NCBI RefSeq assembly: GCF_036014115.1
Contig: NZ_CP107913.1
Coordinates: 4,263,001 to 4,327,000, forward strand
Length of the DNA: 64,000 nucleotides
Direction of reading: 5' to 3'
Origin: Streptomyces sp. NBC_00448
GTDB lineage: Bacteria; Actinomycetota; Actinomycetes; Streptomycetales; Streptomycetaceae
The translations under genes and the position numbers were made by a program. The notes under the pieces were generated by a model. It was not told the origin of the DNA. It searched no databases and was given only the letters and a program-made list of their open reading frames with translations. Positions within the stretch are counted from its first letter, which is position 1; each line of letters opens with the position of its first letter. This document shows, in pieces, positions 24,617 through 34,495 of this stretch.

Positions 24617-26215
24617 TCAGGAGCACTTCTTGTGGGCGGGGGGGACGGTGCCCGCCAGCAGGTAGGCGTTGACGGCGGAGTCGATACAGGAGGACCCGCG
24701 GGCGTAGGCGGTGTGGCCGTCGCCGTTGTAGGTGAGGAGATGGCCGGAGCTGAGCTGGGCGGCCAGCGACTGGGCCCAGGCGTAGGGAGTGGCGGGGTCG
24801 CGGGTGGTGCCGACGACGAGGATCGGGCCGGCCCCGTCCGCGGTGATCTTCGCGGCGTGCCCGGTCGCGGGGACCGGCCAGTAGGCGCAGCCGAGGGAGG
24901 ACCAGGCGAGGGTGGTGCCGAAGAGGGGCGACGCCTTGCGGAAGGAGGGCAGGGCCTTCTCGACGTCGGCGGGGGACTTGAACGCCGGGGGCAGGTCGAG
25001 GCAGTTGACCGCGGCGTTGGCGTACATGAGGTTGCTGTACTTGCCGGAGTCGTCGCGCTCGTAGTAGCTGTCGGAGAGCTGGAGGAGGGCCTCGCCCTGG
25101 CCCTTGGTCGCGTCGGCGAGGGCGCTGCGCAGGCTCGGCCAGGCGGACTGGTCGTACATCGCGGAGATCACACCGGTGGTGCCCAGGGCCTCGGTGAGCG
25201 GGCGGGCCGCGTCGCTGGTCTTCAACGGGTGGGCGTCGAGGGACTTGAAGAGGGCGGTGAGGCGCTTGCCGGCGTCGGCGACGGAGGTGGTACCGAGCGC
25301 GCAGCCGGCGCGGGCGACGCAGTCCTTGGCGAAGGCGTCGAAGGCGACCTCGAAGCCGCCGGCCTGGGTACGGCTGCTGTCCAGCGCGCTGATGGAGGGG
25401 TCCATCGCGCCGTCGAGCACGACGTGGCCCACGTTCTTGGGGAACAGCCCGGCGTAGGTGGCGCCGAGGAAGGTGCCGTACGACTTGCCGACGTAGTTGA
25501 GCTTCGGGTCGCCGAGGACGGCGCGCAGGACGTCCATGTCGCGGGCGGAGTCGACGGTGGAGACGTGGCCGAGCAGCTTGCCGGAGCGGCGGTTGCAGGC
25601 GGAGTCGAAGCCGCGGTCGGCGGTGGTGAGGGCGTTGATCTCGGCGCGGTCGTCGGGGGTGGTGTCGACGGCGGTGAAGGCGTCCATCTGCTTGTCGCTC
25701 AGGCACTCCACGGGCTCGCTGCGGGCGACGCCGCGCGGGTCGACGCCGACCATGTCGTACCGCGAGGTGACGGCGGAGGGGTAGCCGAGGGCCGCGTACT
25801 GGAGGTAGTCGATCGCGGAGCCGCCGGGGCCGCCGGGGTTGACCAGGAGGGAGCCGAGCTTCTTGCCCTTGCCGGTGGCCTTCTTCCGGGCGACGGCGAG
25901 CTTGAGGTCGTCGGCCGCCACGGGGTGGGCGTAGTCCAGCGGGACCTTCAGGGTGCCGCAGTCGAACCCGGGCACGCCGCAACTGTGCCAGCTGATCTTC
26001 TGCTTGTAGTACGACGACAGGTCCGCGGAGGAGGTGCTCGACGCGGAGGGCGCGGACGAGCCGGCCACCGACGACGACGCGGAGGGCGCCGGCGAGGAGG
26101 CCGCGGCGGCCTTGTGGCCGCTCCCTCCCGAGCATGCGGTCAGCAGCAGTCCGGTCACCGCGATCACGGTGGCGGGGATGCGGAGCAGGCGCGTGGGGTG
26201 CGTGGCGGCGGGCAT
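24617..26215 (-). CDS. secreted tripeptidyl-aminopeptidase-type lipoprotein (alpha/beta hydrolase)
   Basis: The protein has 532 residues from ATG 26215. The signal peptide ends in a lipobox (LLLTACSGG, Cys about 28), then an Ala/Ser-rich linker to about 65. The hydrolase part has LGSLLVNPGGPGGSAIDYL (oxyanion region), the nucleophile elbow GKSYGTFLG, the acid in TTRDPATPY and the His in GDGHTAY. This is the S33 SlpD/SlpE/tripeptidyl aminopeptidase family of Streptomyces, which trims N-terminal peptides outside the cell. The C-terminal TAP-like domain is present. It is the first gene beyond the tRNA and looks like ordinary chromosome. Confidence 0.9.
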   Translation of the reverse strand: MPAATHPTRLLRIPATVIAVTGLLLTACSGGSGHKAAAASSPAPSASSSVAGSSAPSASSTSSADLSSYYKQKISWHSCGVPGFDCGTLKVPLDYAHPVAADDLKLAVARKKATGKGKKLGSLLVNPGGPGGSAIDYLQYAALGYPSAVTSRYDMVGVDPRGVARSEPVECLSDKQMDAFTAVDTTPDDRAEINALTTADRGFDSACNRRSGKLLGHVSTVDSARDMDVLRAVLGDPKLNYVGKSYGTFLGATYAGLFPKNVGHVVLDGAMDPSISALDSSRTQAGGFEVAFDAFAKDCVARAGCALGTTSVADAGKRLTALFKSLDAHPLKTSDAARPLTEALGTTGVISAMYDQSAWPSLRSALADATKGQGEALLQLSDSYYERDDSGKYSNLMYANAAVNCLDLPPAFKSPADVEKALPSFRKASPLFGTTLAWSSLGCAYWPVPATGHAAKITADGAGPILVVGTTRDPATPYAWAQSLAAQLSSGHLLTYNGDGHTAYARGSSCIDSAVNAYLLAGTVPPAHKKCS

Positions 26216-26322
26216 CAGCGGCTCAGGTCCTCCCGTTGGGTGAGGCGAGCGTATCCGGCGGAAGCCGTCGAGGTTCGCCAACCCTGTCGCCTTTTGAGTG
26301 ATTCCGGGTTTTACGGGCGGTT

Positions 26323-27609
26323 TCAGGGTGTGACGTGGGGGTGGCTGGGCATCGTGGAGGTGTGGGCGCGGGGTGAGGGGGTTCGCGGTGGTGTCGGCGG
26401 GGTTCGCCGGGCCGCGGAGGTGGGTGCGGGCGCGGGTCTGGGTGCGGTGACCGGCGCGGATGTGGATACGGGTGCGGTGGTGGCGGTGGTGGGTTTGCGC
26501 GCGGGTGCCGGTGTGTGGGCTGCGGGTGCCCTGGAGGTCGGTGCGGACGCGGAGTGGGGTGCGCCCGGGTGCGCGGTGCCGGTCGGCGTGGCGGTTGACG
26601 TACCGGTCGGCGTGGCGGTGACGGTCGGTGCGAACGGCGACCCGGGCGTCGGGGTGAGGCTCGCCGTCGGGGTGCGGGCCGGGCCGTCCAGCTTCTCGGT
26701 GAGATACGCGGCGACCTGGGCCGGCAGGTCCTTCGCACGGGGCACCCCGTCGAGCAGCCTGACCTGGTCGCCGGTCGGCCGGAGCGAGGTCCGCAGCCGT
26801 ACCGCGGAGGCCCGTTGGCCGGCCTGCGCGGTGGTGGAGGCGAGCAGGAGGGAGGGATAGCGGCCTGCCGGGCGGGTCATGGCCGGGTAGTCGCCGGAGA
26901 TGCCGACGGCAGCCGCGTAGCGGTCCGGGTGGGACAGCGCCTCGCGGACGGCGCAGGGTGCCTGCGAGCCGATCCCGATCACACCGTGCGCGGTGCGGGC
27001 GGTCAGGGTCCGGTAGCGGGCGGCCACCTCGGTGAGCACGGCAGCGGAGTCGGCGGCGCACCGGGGAGGAGCGACGAGCAGGAAGGAGTTGGCGCGGCCG
27101 CGGTTCGCCTGTCCGGCGAACGCGGAATACAGGCCAGAAGCGGCGGAGGAGCCGGCGGAGGAGGTGTGGACGATGACGACGGGATAGGCGACGCCGGACG
27201 CGGACGGGGTCGTGTAGTGGCGCGGCAGCCATACGCGGGTGCCGTCGCGCAGTTCCTGCAGGGTGCCGCCCGCGGGGTGGCCGAGGACGCGCAGTTCCGG
27301 CGGCGGCGGAGCGGGCTCGGGAGTGCGGGCGGGCGGCGACGGCATGACGTCGGGCTCGCGCGCGGCCACGGCGCGGGTACGGACCGGGCCGGCCGCGGCA
27401 TCGTGCACGAGCGGCACGGCGACGGTCACGGCGAACAGCGCGGCCACGCCCGAGGCGCCCGCGCGCAGCAGGGTGCCGCGATGGTCGACGGGCAGTTCGT
27501 ACACCCGCCCGGCGCGCTCGCCGTACCAGTGCCGCAGGGCCCGTACCGCCAGCAGTGCGGTCGCGCCGAGGGCCGGCAGCAGGAGGAGGACGAGTACGGC
27601 GTCGGCCAC
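26323..27609 (-). CDS. membrane-anchored esterase-like protein
   Basis: The protein has 428 residues from GTG 27609, with AAGGGG upstream; a longer upstream frame has no support. Two membrane segments lie at about 3-22 and 45-65. The outer domain has VWLPRHYTTP, then AYPVVIVHTSS, then GVIGIGSQAPCAVREAL and YAAAVGISGDYPA. These fit the esterase-like (antigen 85/Fes-type) alpha/beta fold, but the usual GxSxG reads GIGSQA, so the nucleophile is uncertain. The last 100 residues are a Thr/Pro/Ala-rich tail. It lies between the peptidase and holB genes. Confidence 0.7.
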   Translation of the reverse strand: MADAVLVLLLLPALGATALLAVRALRHWYGERAGRVYELPVDHRGTLLRAGASGVAALFAVTVAVPLVHDAAAGPVRTRAVAAREPDVMPSPPARTPEPAPPPPELRVLGHPAGGTLQELRDGTRVWLPRHYTTPSASGVAYPVVIVHTSSAGSSAASGLYSAFAGQANRGRANSFLLVAPPRCAADSAAVLTEVAARYRTLTARTAHGVIGIGSQAPCAVREALSHPDRYAAAVGISGDYPAMTRPAGRYPSLLLASTTAQAGQRASAVRLRTSLRPTGDQVRLLDGVPRAKDLPAQVAAYLTEKLDGPARTPTASLTPTPGSPFAPTVTATPTGTSTATPTGTAHPGAPHSASAPTSRAPAAHTPAPARKPTTATTAPVSTSAPVTAPRPAPAPTSAARRTPPTPPRTPSPRAHTSTMPSHPHVTP

Positions 27610-28086
27610 GGCGGAGCCCCTTCGGGACGGCTGCGGCCCCGCGGGGACACGGCGAGCGGCGGGGACGCTGCCTGCACCTTGCATCCGCGGGCGCCCGGCG
27701 GGCGGGACCCGGCTGCGCCCGGGCCTCGTGATCACCCGAAGGCAGCACAGGGGTGGGGTGCGACGGGTGGGGTCCGGGCTCGTACGGGGGCGGGAGCGGG
27801 ACCTGGACTGATGGCGCCCGGGTGCCCCAGGCGCCGGCTCGGGCTCATGGCTCGGGGTTCGGGGCCCGGGTTCGCCGTACGGGCAGGGGCGTGGAAGGCG
27901 GGACCCCGTGACGTCCGGGCACCGCTGGACCGCGCCGCCCCGTGGGACCCGGGCATGCGTGGCGGCGGCGCCCGGGCGACTTCCACGGTGCGCACGGCAC
28001 GCACGGCGCCCACCGCCGACGCCATACCCGCGCCCGACTCCGCACCCGCACCCGACGCCGTACCCGGGCGCGAACGGGTGCGCGGG
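27610..28086. other. gene-free stretch upstream of the esterase-like gene
   Basis: About 480 very GC-rich bases lie between the holB stop and the esterase-like start. Several long frames on the plus strand across this area are antisense shadows. No hairpin with a T run, tRNA or recognisable gene is seen. The right part (28020-28075) has CCCGCACCCG-type low-complexity repeats. Confidence 0.4.
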
Positions 28087-29316
28087 TCAGCCGGCGCGGA
28101 GAGCCAGGGTCATGGCCTCGACGGCAAGCAACGGCGCCACGTTGCGGTCGAGGGCCTCGCGGCAGGCGAGCACCGCGTCGATGCGGCGCAGGCTGTGCTC
28201 GGGCCGGGAGGAGGCGGCGATCTGCTCGATGCCGTCGAGGAGATCGATGTTGGCGACGCGGTCGGGGGAGCCGCCGAGTTGGAGGTTGAGGACGTCGCGG
28301 TAGAAGCCGGCGAGGTCGGTCAGCGCGAGGTCGAGGGTGTCGCGCTGGGTGCGGGTGGCACGGCGCTTCTGGCGGTCGGCGAGGTCCTTCATCACTCCGG
28401 CGGTGCCGCGCGGCATCCGCCCACCGGTGCCGGACGCGGCGCCCAGGGCGGCGCGCAGTTCCTCGGTCTCCTTGGCGTCGACCTCTTCCGCGACGGCCTT
28501 GGCGTCCTCGCCGGCGGCGTCCACGAGTTCCTGGGCGGCGCGCAGGCAGCCGCCGATGTCGGCGACGCGCAGCGGCAGGCGCAGGACGTTCGCGCGGCGG
28601 GCGCGGGCGGACTCGTCGGTGGCCAGCCGGCGGGCCCGGTCGATGTGGCCCTGGGTGGAGCGGGCGACGCGGGCGGCCAGGTCGGGGTCGATGCCGTCCC
28701 TGCGGGTGAGGACGTCGGCGACCGCCTCCGGGGAGGGGGTGCGCAGCGTCAGCAGCCGGCAGCGGGAGCGGATCGTGGGCAGCGCGTCCTCCACGGACGG
28801 CGCGCACAGCAGCCACACCGTACGGGGGGCGGGCTCCTCGATCGCCTTGAGCAGCACGTTGGCCGCGCCCTCGGTGAGCCGGTCGGCGTCCTCCAGGACG
28901 ATCACCTGCCAGCGGCCGCCGGCCGGGGAGAGCGAGGCGCGGCGGACCAGGTCGCGGGTGTCCTTGACGCCGATGCTGAGCAGGTCGGTGCGGACGGTCT
29001 CCACGTCGGCGTGGGTGCCGATCAAGGCGGTGTGGCAGCCGTCGCAGAAGCCGCAGCCGGGGGGCGCCCCCAGTTTCCGGTCCGGGCTGACGCACTGGAG
29101 CGCCGCCGCGAACGCCTTCGCCGCGGTGGCGCGGCCCGACCCGGGCGGGCCGGTGAAGAGCCAGGCGTGCGTCATCCGGGAGGCGTTGGCCGCGGGGGCG
29201 CCGGGAGGCTGTTCGGCGCCGTGGTCAGGCGTCACGAGCGCGTCCGCGGCCTGGGCGGCCGAGGCCAGTTCGGCCACCACGGCCGGCTGCCCCACCACGT
29301 CGTCCCACACGGCCAT
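28087..29316 (-). CDS. holB: DNA polymerase III subunit delta'
   Basis: The protein has 409 residues from ATG 29316 (MAVWDDVVGQ, the usual opening); ATG 29346 is an alternative. It contains TGPPGSGRAT (P-loop with Arg in place of Lys, normal for delta'), a Zn finger with CGFCDGC, VIVLEDADRL (Walker B-like), LLKAIEEP and the SRC motif (TIRSRCR). It is part of the clamp-loader complex that loads the beta clamp at the replication fork. In many Streptomyces a thymidylate kinase gene precedes holB; here the next gene upstream is an asparagine-synthase-like gene. Confidence 0.95.
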   Translation of the reverse strand: MAVWDDVVGQPAVVAELASAAQAADALVTPDHGAEQPPGAPAANASRMTHAWLFTGPPGSGRATAAKAFAAALQCVSPDRKLGAPPGCGFCDGCHTALIGTHADVETVRTDLLSIGVKDTRDLVRRASLSPAGGRWQVIVLEDADRLTEGAANVLLKAIEEPAPRTVWLLCAPSVEDALPTIRSRCRLLTLRTPSPEAVADVLTRRDGIDPDLAARVARSTQGHIDRARRLATDESARARRANVLRLPLRVADIGGCLRAAQELVDAAGEDAKAVAEEVDAKETEELRAALGAASGTGGRMPRGTAGVMKDLADRQKRRATRTQRDTLDLALTDLAGFYRDVLNLQLGGSPDRVANIDLLDGIEQIAASSRPEHSLRRIDAVLACREALDRNVAPLLAVEAMTLALRAG

Positions 29317-29657
29317 CGCGCCCGCACCTCGCCTCACGTCCGGCATCCGCCCGGCCGGCGTCTGCTCGTGTCCTGGTCTTCCGGGTACCTCCGCGGTACC
29401 TCTGCCGCGAGCCGCTGCCGTACCCGGCGCACCCGCTCCCCCATTCTGCGGGACACCCAGGACAGTCGGGCCACCTCGCCGGGCTTCCGCCGGGCCCTCG
29501 CCGGGCTTCCGCCAGGGCTACGTCCCGGTCACCCCGTCCGTCCCCCGGCCGTCCCGTCCCCGGCACCGGTCGTCCCGTTAGCGCCCGCCCGGGCACCCCG
29601 CTCGCCCCCGCGCCCCAGGCGACCGCCCACCGCGACGCACCGCCCCCGGCGCCCTCC
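29317..29657. other. gene-free stretch upstream of holB
   Basis: About 340 bases lie here. They should hold the holB promoter and the end of the asparagine-synthase-like transcript. They are rich in CCGGGCTTCCGCC-type repeats (29485-29520). No gene is recognised. Confidence 0.4.
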
Positions 29658-31982
29658 TCACAGGGTGAGCCGCTGCACTCCCCCGGCCAGCGCGCGCTGT
29701 TCTGGCGCGTCCGTCCCCGTCCAGCACGAGCCGCGGCGCCCGAGCAGCCGGCGCAGCCACAGCTCGGTGGCCACGATCTCGCCGAGCCCTTCCAGCGCGA
29801 GCACCTCACCGCTGCCCGCGGCGCCGCCGGAAGCCCCGCCGGAGCCCGCTGCCGCCGAGGCCGCCGCGCGGAACGCCCCGCGCAGCACCCGCGCGTCGAC
29901 CAGCCCCGCGTCCGCGAGCAGCGGCGCCTCGAAGAGGTCCAGCAGCGGGTCGAGCGCGCTGCGCAGCCCGATCCGGGCGGCGGACGACCCCGCGGCCGCC
30001 GGTGACCCGCTGCCCCAGCCCGGCGGCAGCCCGTGCACGCCGGCGCCGGACAGCGCCACCCGCAGCACCTCCGCGCGCGCCCCCGGCCGGACCCGCAACG
30101 CGCTCGGCAGGGCCTGGCAGGCGCGCACCACCTGGTTGTCGAGGAACGGCGCGTGCAGCCGCTGGCTCGGTACGGCCGCGGCCTGCTCCAACACCCGGTA
30201 GTCCGCGGCGTGCCGGGCCAGGGCGGCGCGGGCACGCCGTTCGCCGGGCCTTTCCAGCGGCCAGGGCCGGTGTGCCGCGTCCTGCAGGCGAACCGATACT
30301 TCGGCCAGTGCTTCCCCGGTCAGCCAGCGCGCCGCCGGGCCGGAGCGCACCCACACCATCGCGGCCAGCGACGCGGTGAGCGCGCCGCCGCCCGGGCCGT
30401 CCGGTCCGCCGAGCCCGAAGTCCCGCCGCAGCAGCGCGGACGCGACGTCCTCGACGCCCTGCCGGTACGGCGTGCGGGCCAGCCGGCGCGCGGCGCGGTA
30501 GACGGTGAGCGGCACGGTCACGGAGGTGAGCGACCCGGTGAGGGTGCCGCCGCCGTCCGCCCGGGTGAGCGCGGCCACCGGGCGCAGCAGGTGGCGGCGC
30601 CGCCGGTCCATCAACAGGTCGGCCAGCCGCGCCGGATGGGCGTCGAGCACCTGCCGGGCGCCGTAGCCGATCAGGTGGTCGGCGCCGCCCGCCGCCAGCC
30701 GTCGCCGGTGGCGTTCGGCGCTGACCAGCGCGGGCCCGGGCTCGTCGGTGAGCGCGCCGAGCCCGCCGGAGCCCTCGGACCAGCCGGAGACGAGGTCGGC
30801 GTAGGGCAGCGCCTCGGGGCCGCCGGGCACCACGATGTGCCGCAGCCGGGGGTCGGCGGCCATCTCCCGGGCCCGTTCGAGTTCGGAGAGTTCGGCCGCC
30901 GAGCCGTGCGCGCCGTCCGCACCGCCGAGCCCGCCGAGCCCGCCGACGAGGTCGTTGAAGGTGACCGCGAGCAGCCGCTCCCCGGCGAGCGACCCGGGCG
31001 CGCCGGGCAGCGTGCCGGGCATGCCGGGCAGCCCGGCCGCGAGCAGCGCCAGCGTGGAGGAGGCGATGCCACCGGAAAGGTCCGCGCCGATCCCGGGCGC
31101 CGGCCCGGCCCCGTCCAACGCACCGTCGGGCACGAAGCGCGGCTGCGCCAGCCGGACCCGTACCGCGTCGAGCAGCGCGTCGCGTACGCCCTCCACGGCG
31201 GCCAACCCGTCTGCTGTGCTGGCCGGTTGGTGGCCGACGGCCAGCGACGCGGTGGGCTCGTAACCGGTGATCTCGGGTGCGCCGTCGCGAAGGATCAGCG
31301 CGTGGCCCGGGGGCACCCGGCGCACCCCCAGGTACGGCGTGCCGTCGAGCAGGGCCTCGGGCGCGTCCGGGCAGGCGAGGGTGGCCGCGAGGTGGGTGAC
31401 GTCGAGCCCCGCCTCGATCAGGTCGGCGAGCGGGAGTGCCGCGGTGGCGTACGCGGTGCCGTGCCGCCAGCGGGTGTGGAAGACCGGCAGCGCGCCGGCC
31501 AGATCGCCCAGCACCGTGATCCGGCGGCCGAGTTGGAGCACCGCGGTGTAGCTGCCGGGCCACGCGGTGACATGCCGCAGCGCGCCGCCGCGGGCCGCGA
31601 CCAGGCCGAGCCGCAGCTGCGCGTCGGTGGCCCCGCACCGCCCGAGCACGGCCAGCCGGGCCACGCCCTGCGAACTCCCGTACGAGGCCGCGCCGTACGC
31701 GCCCGCGCCGCCGTAGGTGTCGGCGCCGCCGTGGCCGTTCGCGTCCCCGTAGCCGCCGTACGCGGCGGCGCCGGCGCCGTATCCCGCCGAACCGTTCGAC
31801 CTGGCACGGGCGTTGGCGTCGGCGTGCACCACCCGCACCTCGTCGGGGCGCCAATCCCCCACCGCCCACAGCGGATCGGGGTCACCCCACAGGAGTTGCG
31901 CGCCGACGGGCTGGAGTGCGCGGGACCGCGCGCCGGGCAACGGACCCGCAGTGGCACTGCTCCACCCCACCAACCACCGCAT
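29658..31982 (-). CDS. asparagine-synthase-like protein
   Basis: The protein has 774 residues from ATG 31982 (MRWLVGWSS); the longer upstream frame is unsupported. The C-terminal half has GADLSGGIASSTLALLAA, the PP-loop of asparagine-synthase-type ATP pyrophosphatases, and HAPFLDNQVVRACQALP, a typical late motif. The N-terminal half resembles a glutaminase-like domain but lacks the leading Cys and has a Gly/Tyr/Ala-rich insert (about 70-105). It therefore probably activates a carboxylate with ATP without using glutamine, as in lasso-peptide or beta-lactam cyclases. No precursor peptide or partner gene is nearby. Conserved standalone copies occur in Streptomyces; the substrate is unknown. Confidence 0.75.
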   Translation of the reverse strand: MRWLVGWSSATAGPLPGARSRALQPVGAQLLWGDPDPLWAVGDWRPDEVRVVHADANARARSNGSAGYGAGAAAYGGYGDANGHGGADTYGGAGAYGAASYGSSQGVARLAVLGRCGATDAQLRLGLVAARGGALRHVTAWPGSYTAVLQLGRRITVLGDLAGALPVFHTRWRHGTAYATAALPLADLIEAGLDVTHLAATLACPDAPEALLDGTPYLGVRRVPPGHALILRDGAPEITGYEPTASLAVGHQPASTADGLAAVEGVRDALLDAVRVRLAQPRFVPDGALDGAGPAPGIGADLSGGIASSTLALLAAGLPGMPGTLPGAPGSLAGERLLAVTFNDLVGGLGGLGGADGAHGSAAELSELERAREMAADPRLRHIVVPGGPEALPYADLVSGWSEGSGGLGALTDEPGPALVSAERHRRRLAAGGADHLIGYGARQVLDAHPARLADLLMDRRRRHLLRPVAALTRADGGGTLTGSLTSVTVPLTVYRAARRLARTPYRQGVEDVASALLRRDFGLGGPDGPGGGALTASLAAMVWVRSGPAARWLTGEALAEVSVRLQDAAHRPWPLERPGERRARAALARHAADYRVLEQAAAVPSQRLHAPFLDNQVVRACQALPSALRVRPGARAEVLRVALSGAGVHGLPPGWGSGSPAAAGSSAARIGLRSALDPLLDLFEAPLLADAGLVDARVLRGAFRAAASAAAGSGGASGGAAGSGEVLALEGLGEIVATELWLRRLLGRRGSCWTGTDAPEQRALAGGVQRLTL

Positions 31983-32848
31983 CGCCGCCTCCACAGGCTG
32001 TGGACAGCCGGCACGGCTCGGCTCCGCTGCTCCCGCTGCTCGCCCCGCCGGGCCGCCACGTCTGACGTCCGAAAGACCATGCTGCCACGTGGAGACGCGC
32101 AAGGAGGCGCATGGGTGCACCAAGGCAGGCCGGGTCGCGCGCTCGGCCGGAGGGCGAAACCCGCCCGAACCGACTCGCGCGTCAACCGGCGGCGGGCCGG
32201 CGGCGAAACGTCTGGTTCGCGCCAAAGTCCGCGGCACATGCCGCAGTTGATATGCCTCGACAGCGCCGGGCAGGCCGCCTGCGGTGATCGGCGACGGTCA
32301 CGGAACGTGTCCCGGAGCGGCCACGCGCCCGGGAATCACCTTTACAGAATCGGCCACGGGGTCAACGGCCCGGGAGGCGTTCGGACGCCGCCCGGGCCGG
32401 TCCGCCACCCGCGGGGATTGTGGCAGCGGAACCCCGTGGCCCGCTCCACCCCGGCATAGCCGCCTGCCGGGGTCCACGGGCCGACCCATGGCACCATGCA
32501 AGCCCAACGGCACAGCACGGCACAGAGCGCACGGCCGGGCGCACGGCCACATATACCGGGAGCACACGCCGGATCGTGCGCGCATCGCACGCCGGGCGCC
32601 CGAGGGCACCCGTCCGTTTCCGGCCATACGGCACGAGCCTCTTAACGGTCGGGATGCGGCGAACTACGCTGGGTGTACCCGGTTCGCACACGTACGCGCG
32701 GCTCGGGTGCCCGGCACACGCACCGTACCGGCCGCACCGCGGCTTCCGCGGTGGCCGAATCGGGCTCCAGGGGAGGGTGAACCCCGTACCCCATGACATC
32801 ACCAGGCCGGGCCGGCCTGCCCCCAGCGGCATCACGAGGTGAACCGCA
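31983..32848. other. gene-free divergent region
   Basis: About 870 bases lie between the divergent asparagine-synthase-like gene and the sporulation-associated regulator. It is unusually long for this genome and has several short frames, but none with a convincing start and product. It presumably carries promoters for both genes, and developmental control sites could lie here. No clear hairpin or palindrome was found by eye. Confidence 0.45.
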
Positions 32849-34264
32849 GTGAACAGAGAACACCGCGGGCCGAACGAGAAGCTCGGCACCCTTCTCGCCA
32901 TGGCGGGCATCAGCAACGCCGGACTCGCCCGCCGGGTCAACGACCTCGGCGCGCAACGCGGTCTGACGCTGCGTTATGACAAGACATCGGTGGCCCGCTG
33001 GGTCACCAAGGGCATGGTGCCGCAGGGCGCGGCGCCGCATCTGATAGCCGCCGCCATCGGCAGCAAACTCGGCCGGCCCGTGCCGTTGCACGAGATAGGT
33101 CTGGCCGACGCCGACCCCGCGCCCGAAGTCGGCCTCGCCTTCCCGCGCGACGTCGGGGAGGCGGTGAAATCGGCCACCGATCTGTGGCGACTGGATCTCG
33201 CCGGGCGCCGCGGCCCCGGCGGCAGCGGCATCTGGCAGAGCTTGGCCGGTTCTTTCGCAGTGAGCGCTTACGTCACTCCCGCCTCCCGCTGGCTGATCAC
33301 CCCGGCCGACGCCACCGTGGCCCGCGACGCCCCCGCCCCGGGCATGGCCCACGTCGGCCACACCGACGTCACCAAACTCCGCGAGGCCGCCGACGACGCG
33401 CGCCGCTGGGACTCCAAGTACGGCGGGGGCGATTGGCGTTCGGGCATGGTGCCGGAGTGCCTGCGGGTCGAGGCCGCGCCCCTGCTGCTCGGCTCCTACA
33501 GCGACGACGTCGGCCGCGCGCTGTTCGGCGCCACCGCCGAACTCACCCGGCTGGCGGGCTGGATGGCCTTCGACACCGGCCAACAGGAGGCCGCGCAGCG
33601 CTACTACATCCAGGCGTTGCGGCTGGCCCGCGCCGCCGCCGACGTCCCGCTCGGCGGCTACGTCCTGGCGTCGATGTCCCTCCAGGCCACCTACCGCAAC
33701 TTCTCCGACGAGGGCGTCGACCTCGCCCAGGCCGCCCTGGAGCGCAACCGCGGCCTGGCCACCGCCCGCACCATGAGCTTCTTCCACCTCGTCGAGGCCC
33801 GCGCGCACGCCAAGGCCGGCGAGGCAGCCGCGTGCGGCGCCGCCCTGTCCGCGGCCGAGGCGCTGCTGGAGCGCGCCCGCGCCGGCGACGCCGACCCGAG
33901 CTGGCTCGGCTTCTACTCCTACGACCGGCTCGCCGCCGACGCCGCCGAGTGCTACCGCGACCTGCGCCTGCCGCGCCAGGTCCAGCGGTTCACCGAGCAG
34001 GCCCTGGCCCAGCCCACCGAGGAGTTCGTCCGCTCGCACGGCCTGCGGCTGGTGGTCTCCGCGGTCGCCGAGCTGGAGTCGGGCAACCTCGACGCGTGCT
34101 GCGCCGCCGGCGTCAAGGCGGTCGAGGTGGCGGGCCGGATCTCCTCCGCCCGCACCACGGAGTACGTCCGCGACCTCCTGCACCGCTTGGAGCCGTACAA
34201 CGACGACCCCCAGGTGCTCGATCTGCGCGAGCGGGCCCGCCCCCTGCTGGCGGCCCCGGCGTAG
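32849..34264 (+). CDS. sporulation-associated HTH regulator
   Basis: The protein has 471 residues and starts at GTG 32849. The N-terminal region (LGTLLAMAGISNAGLARRVN, then YDKTSVARWVTKGMVPQ) is an HTH of the lambda-repressor type. The rest is helical and TPR-like (about 225-460), as in proteins that bind a peptide or partner. The opening is very similar to the Streptomyces sporulation-associated family (SCO4114 / S. griseus ORF1590 type, also related to NsdA; names from memory). It probably influences aerial growth and sporulation. It is followed by trmB after about 230 bases. Confidence 0.75.
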   Translation: MNREHRGPNEKLGTLLAMAGISNAGLARRVNDLGAQRGLTLRYDKTSVARWVTKGMVPQGAAPHLIAAAIGSKLGRPVPLHEIGLADADPAPEVGLAFPRDVGEAVKSATDLWRLDLAGRRGPGGSGIWQSLAGSFAVSAYVTPASRWLITPADATVARDAPAPGMAHVGHTDVTKLREAADDARRWDSKYGGGDWRSGMVPECLRVEAAPLLLGSYSDDVGRALFGATAELTRLAGWMAFDTGQQEAAQRYYIQALRLARAAADVPLGGYVLASMSLQATYRNFSDEGVDLAQAALERNRGLATARTMSFFHLVEARAHAKAGEAAACGAALSAAEALLERARAGDADPSWLGFYSYDRLAADAAECYRDLRLPRQVQRFTEQALAQPTEEFVRSHGLRLVVSAVAELESGNLDACCAAGVKAVEVAGRISSARTTEYVRDLLHRLEPYNDDPQVLDLRERARPLLAAPA

Positions 34265-34495
34265 GAGGTCAGGGCGGCGCGCAGCGGCGGGAGCGGCGGC
34301 GATGCCGGCACGGGTACGGGTGCCGGTACGAGCGCCGGGTACGGGTACGGGCGCCGGTGCCGGCGGTACGGGTACCGGTGGCGGCTCGGTGACCCGCGTC
34401 ACCCGCTCCACCCGCGTGACCTGCGTTACTCCCGCGTCCCGCCCGCCCCGCGTCGCCCCGCCGCCCCGCGCCGCCCCCGTAGAATCGAGGGCATT

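Noticed and set aside
26815..30201. 1128-residue plus-strand open frame
   Set aside because: It runs antisense to the esterase-like, holB and asparagine-synthase-like genes, is Gly/Arg/Ala-rich and has no domain. High-GC shadow.
29658..31982. Lasso peptide cluster
   Set aside because: The cyclase-like gene stands alone: no precursor, RRE or leader peptidase gene is nearby.
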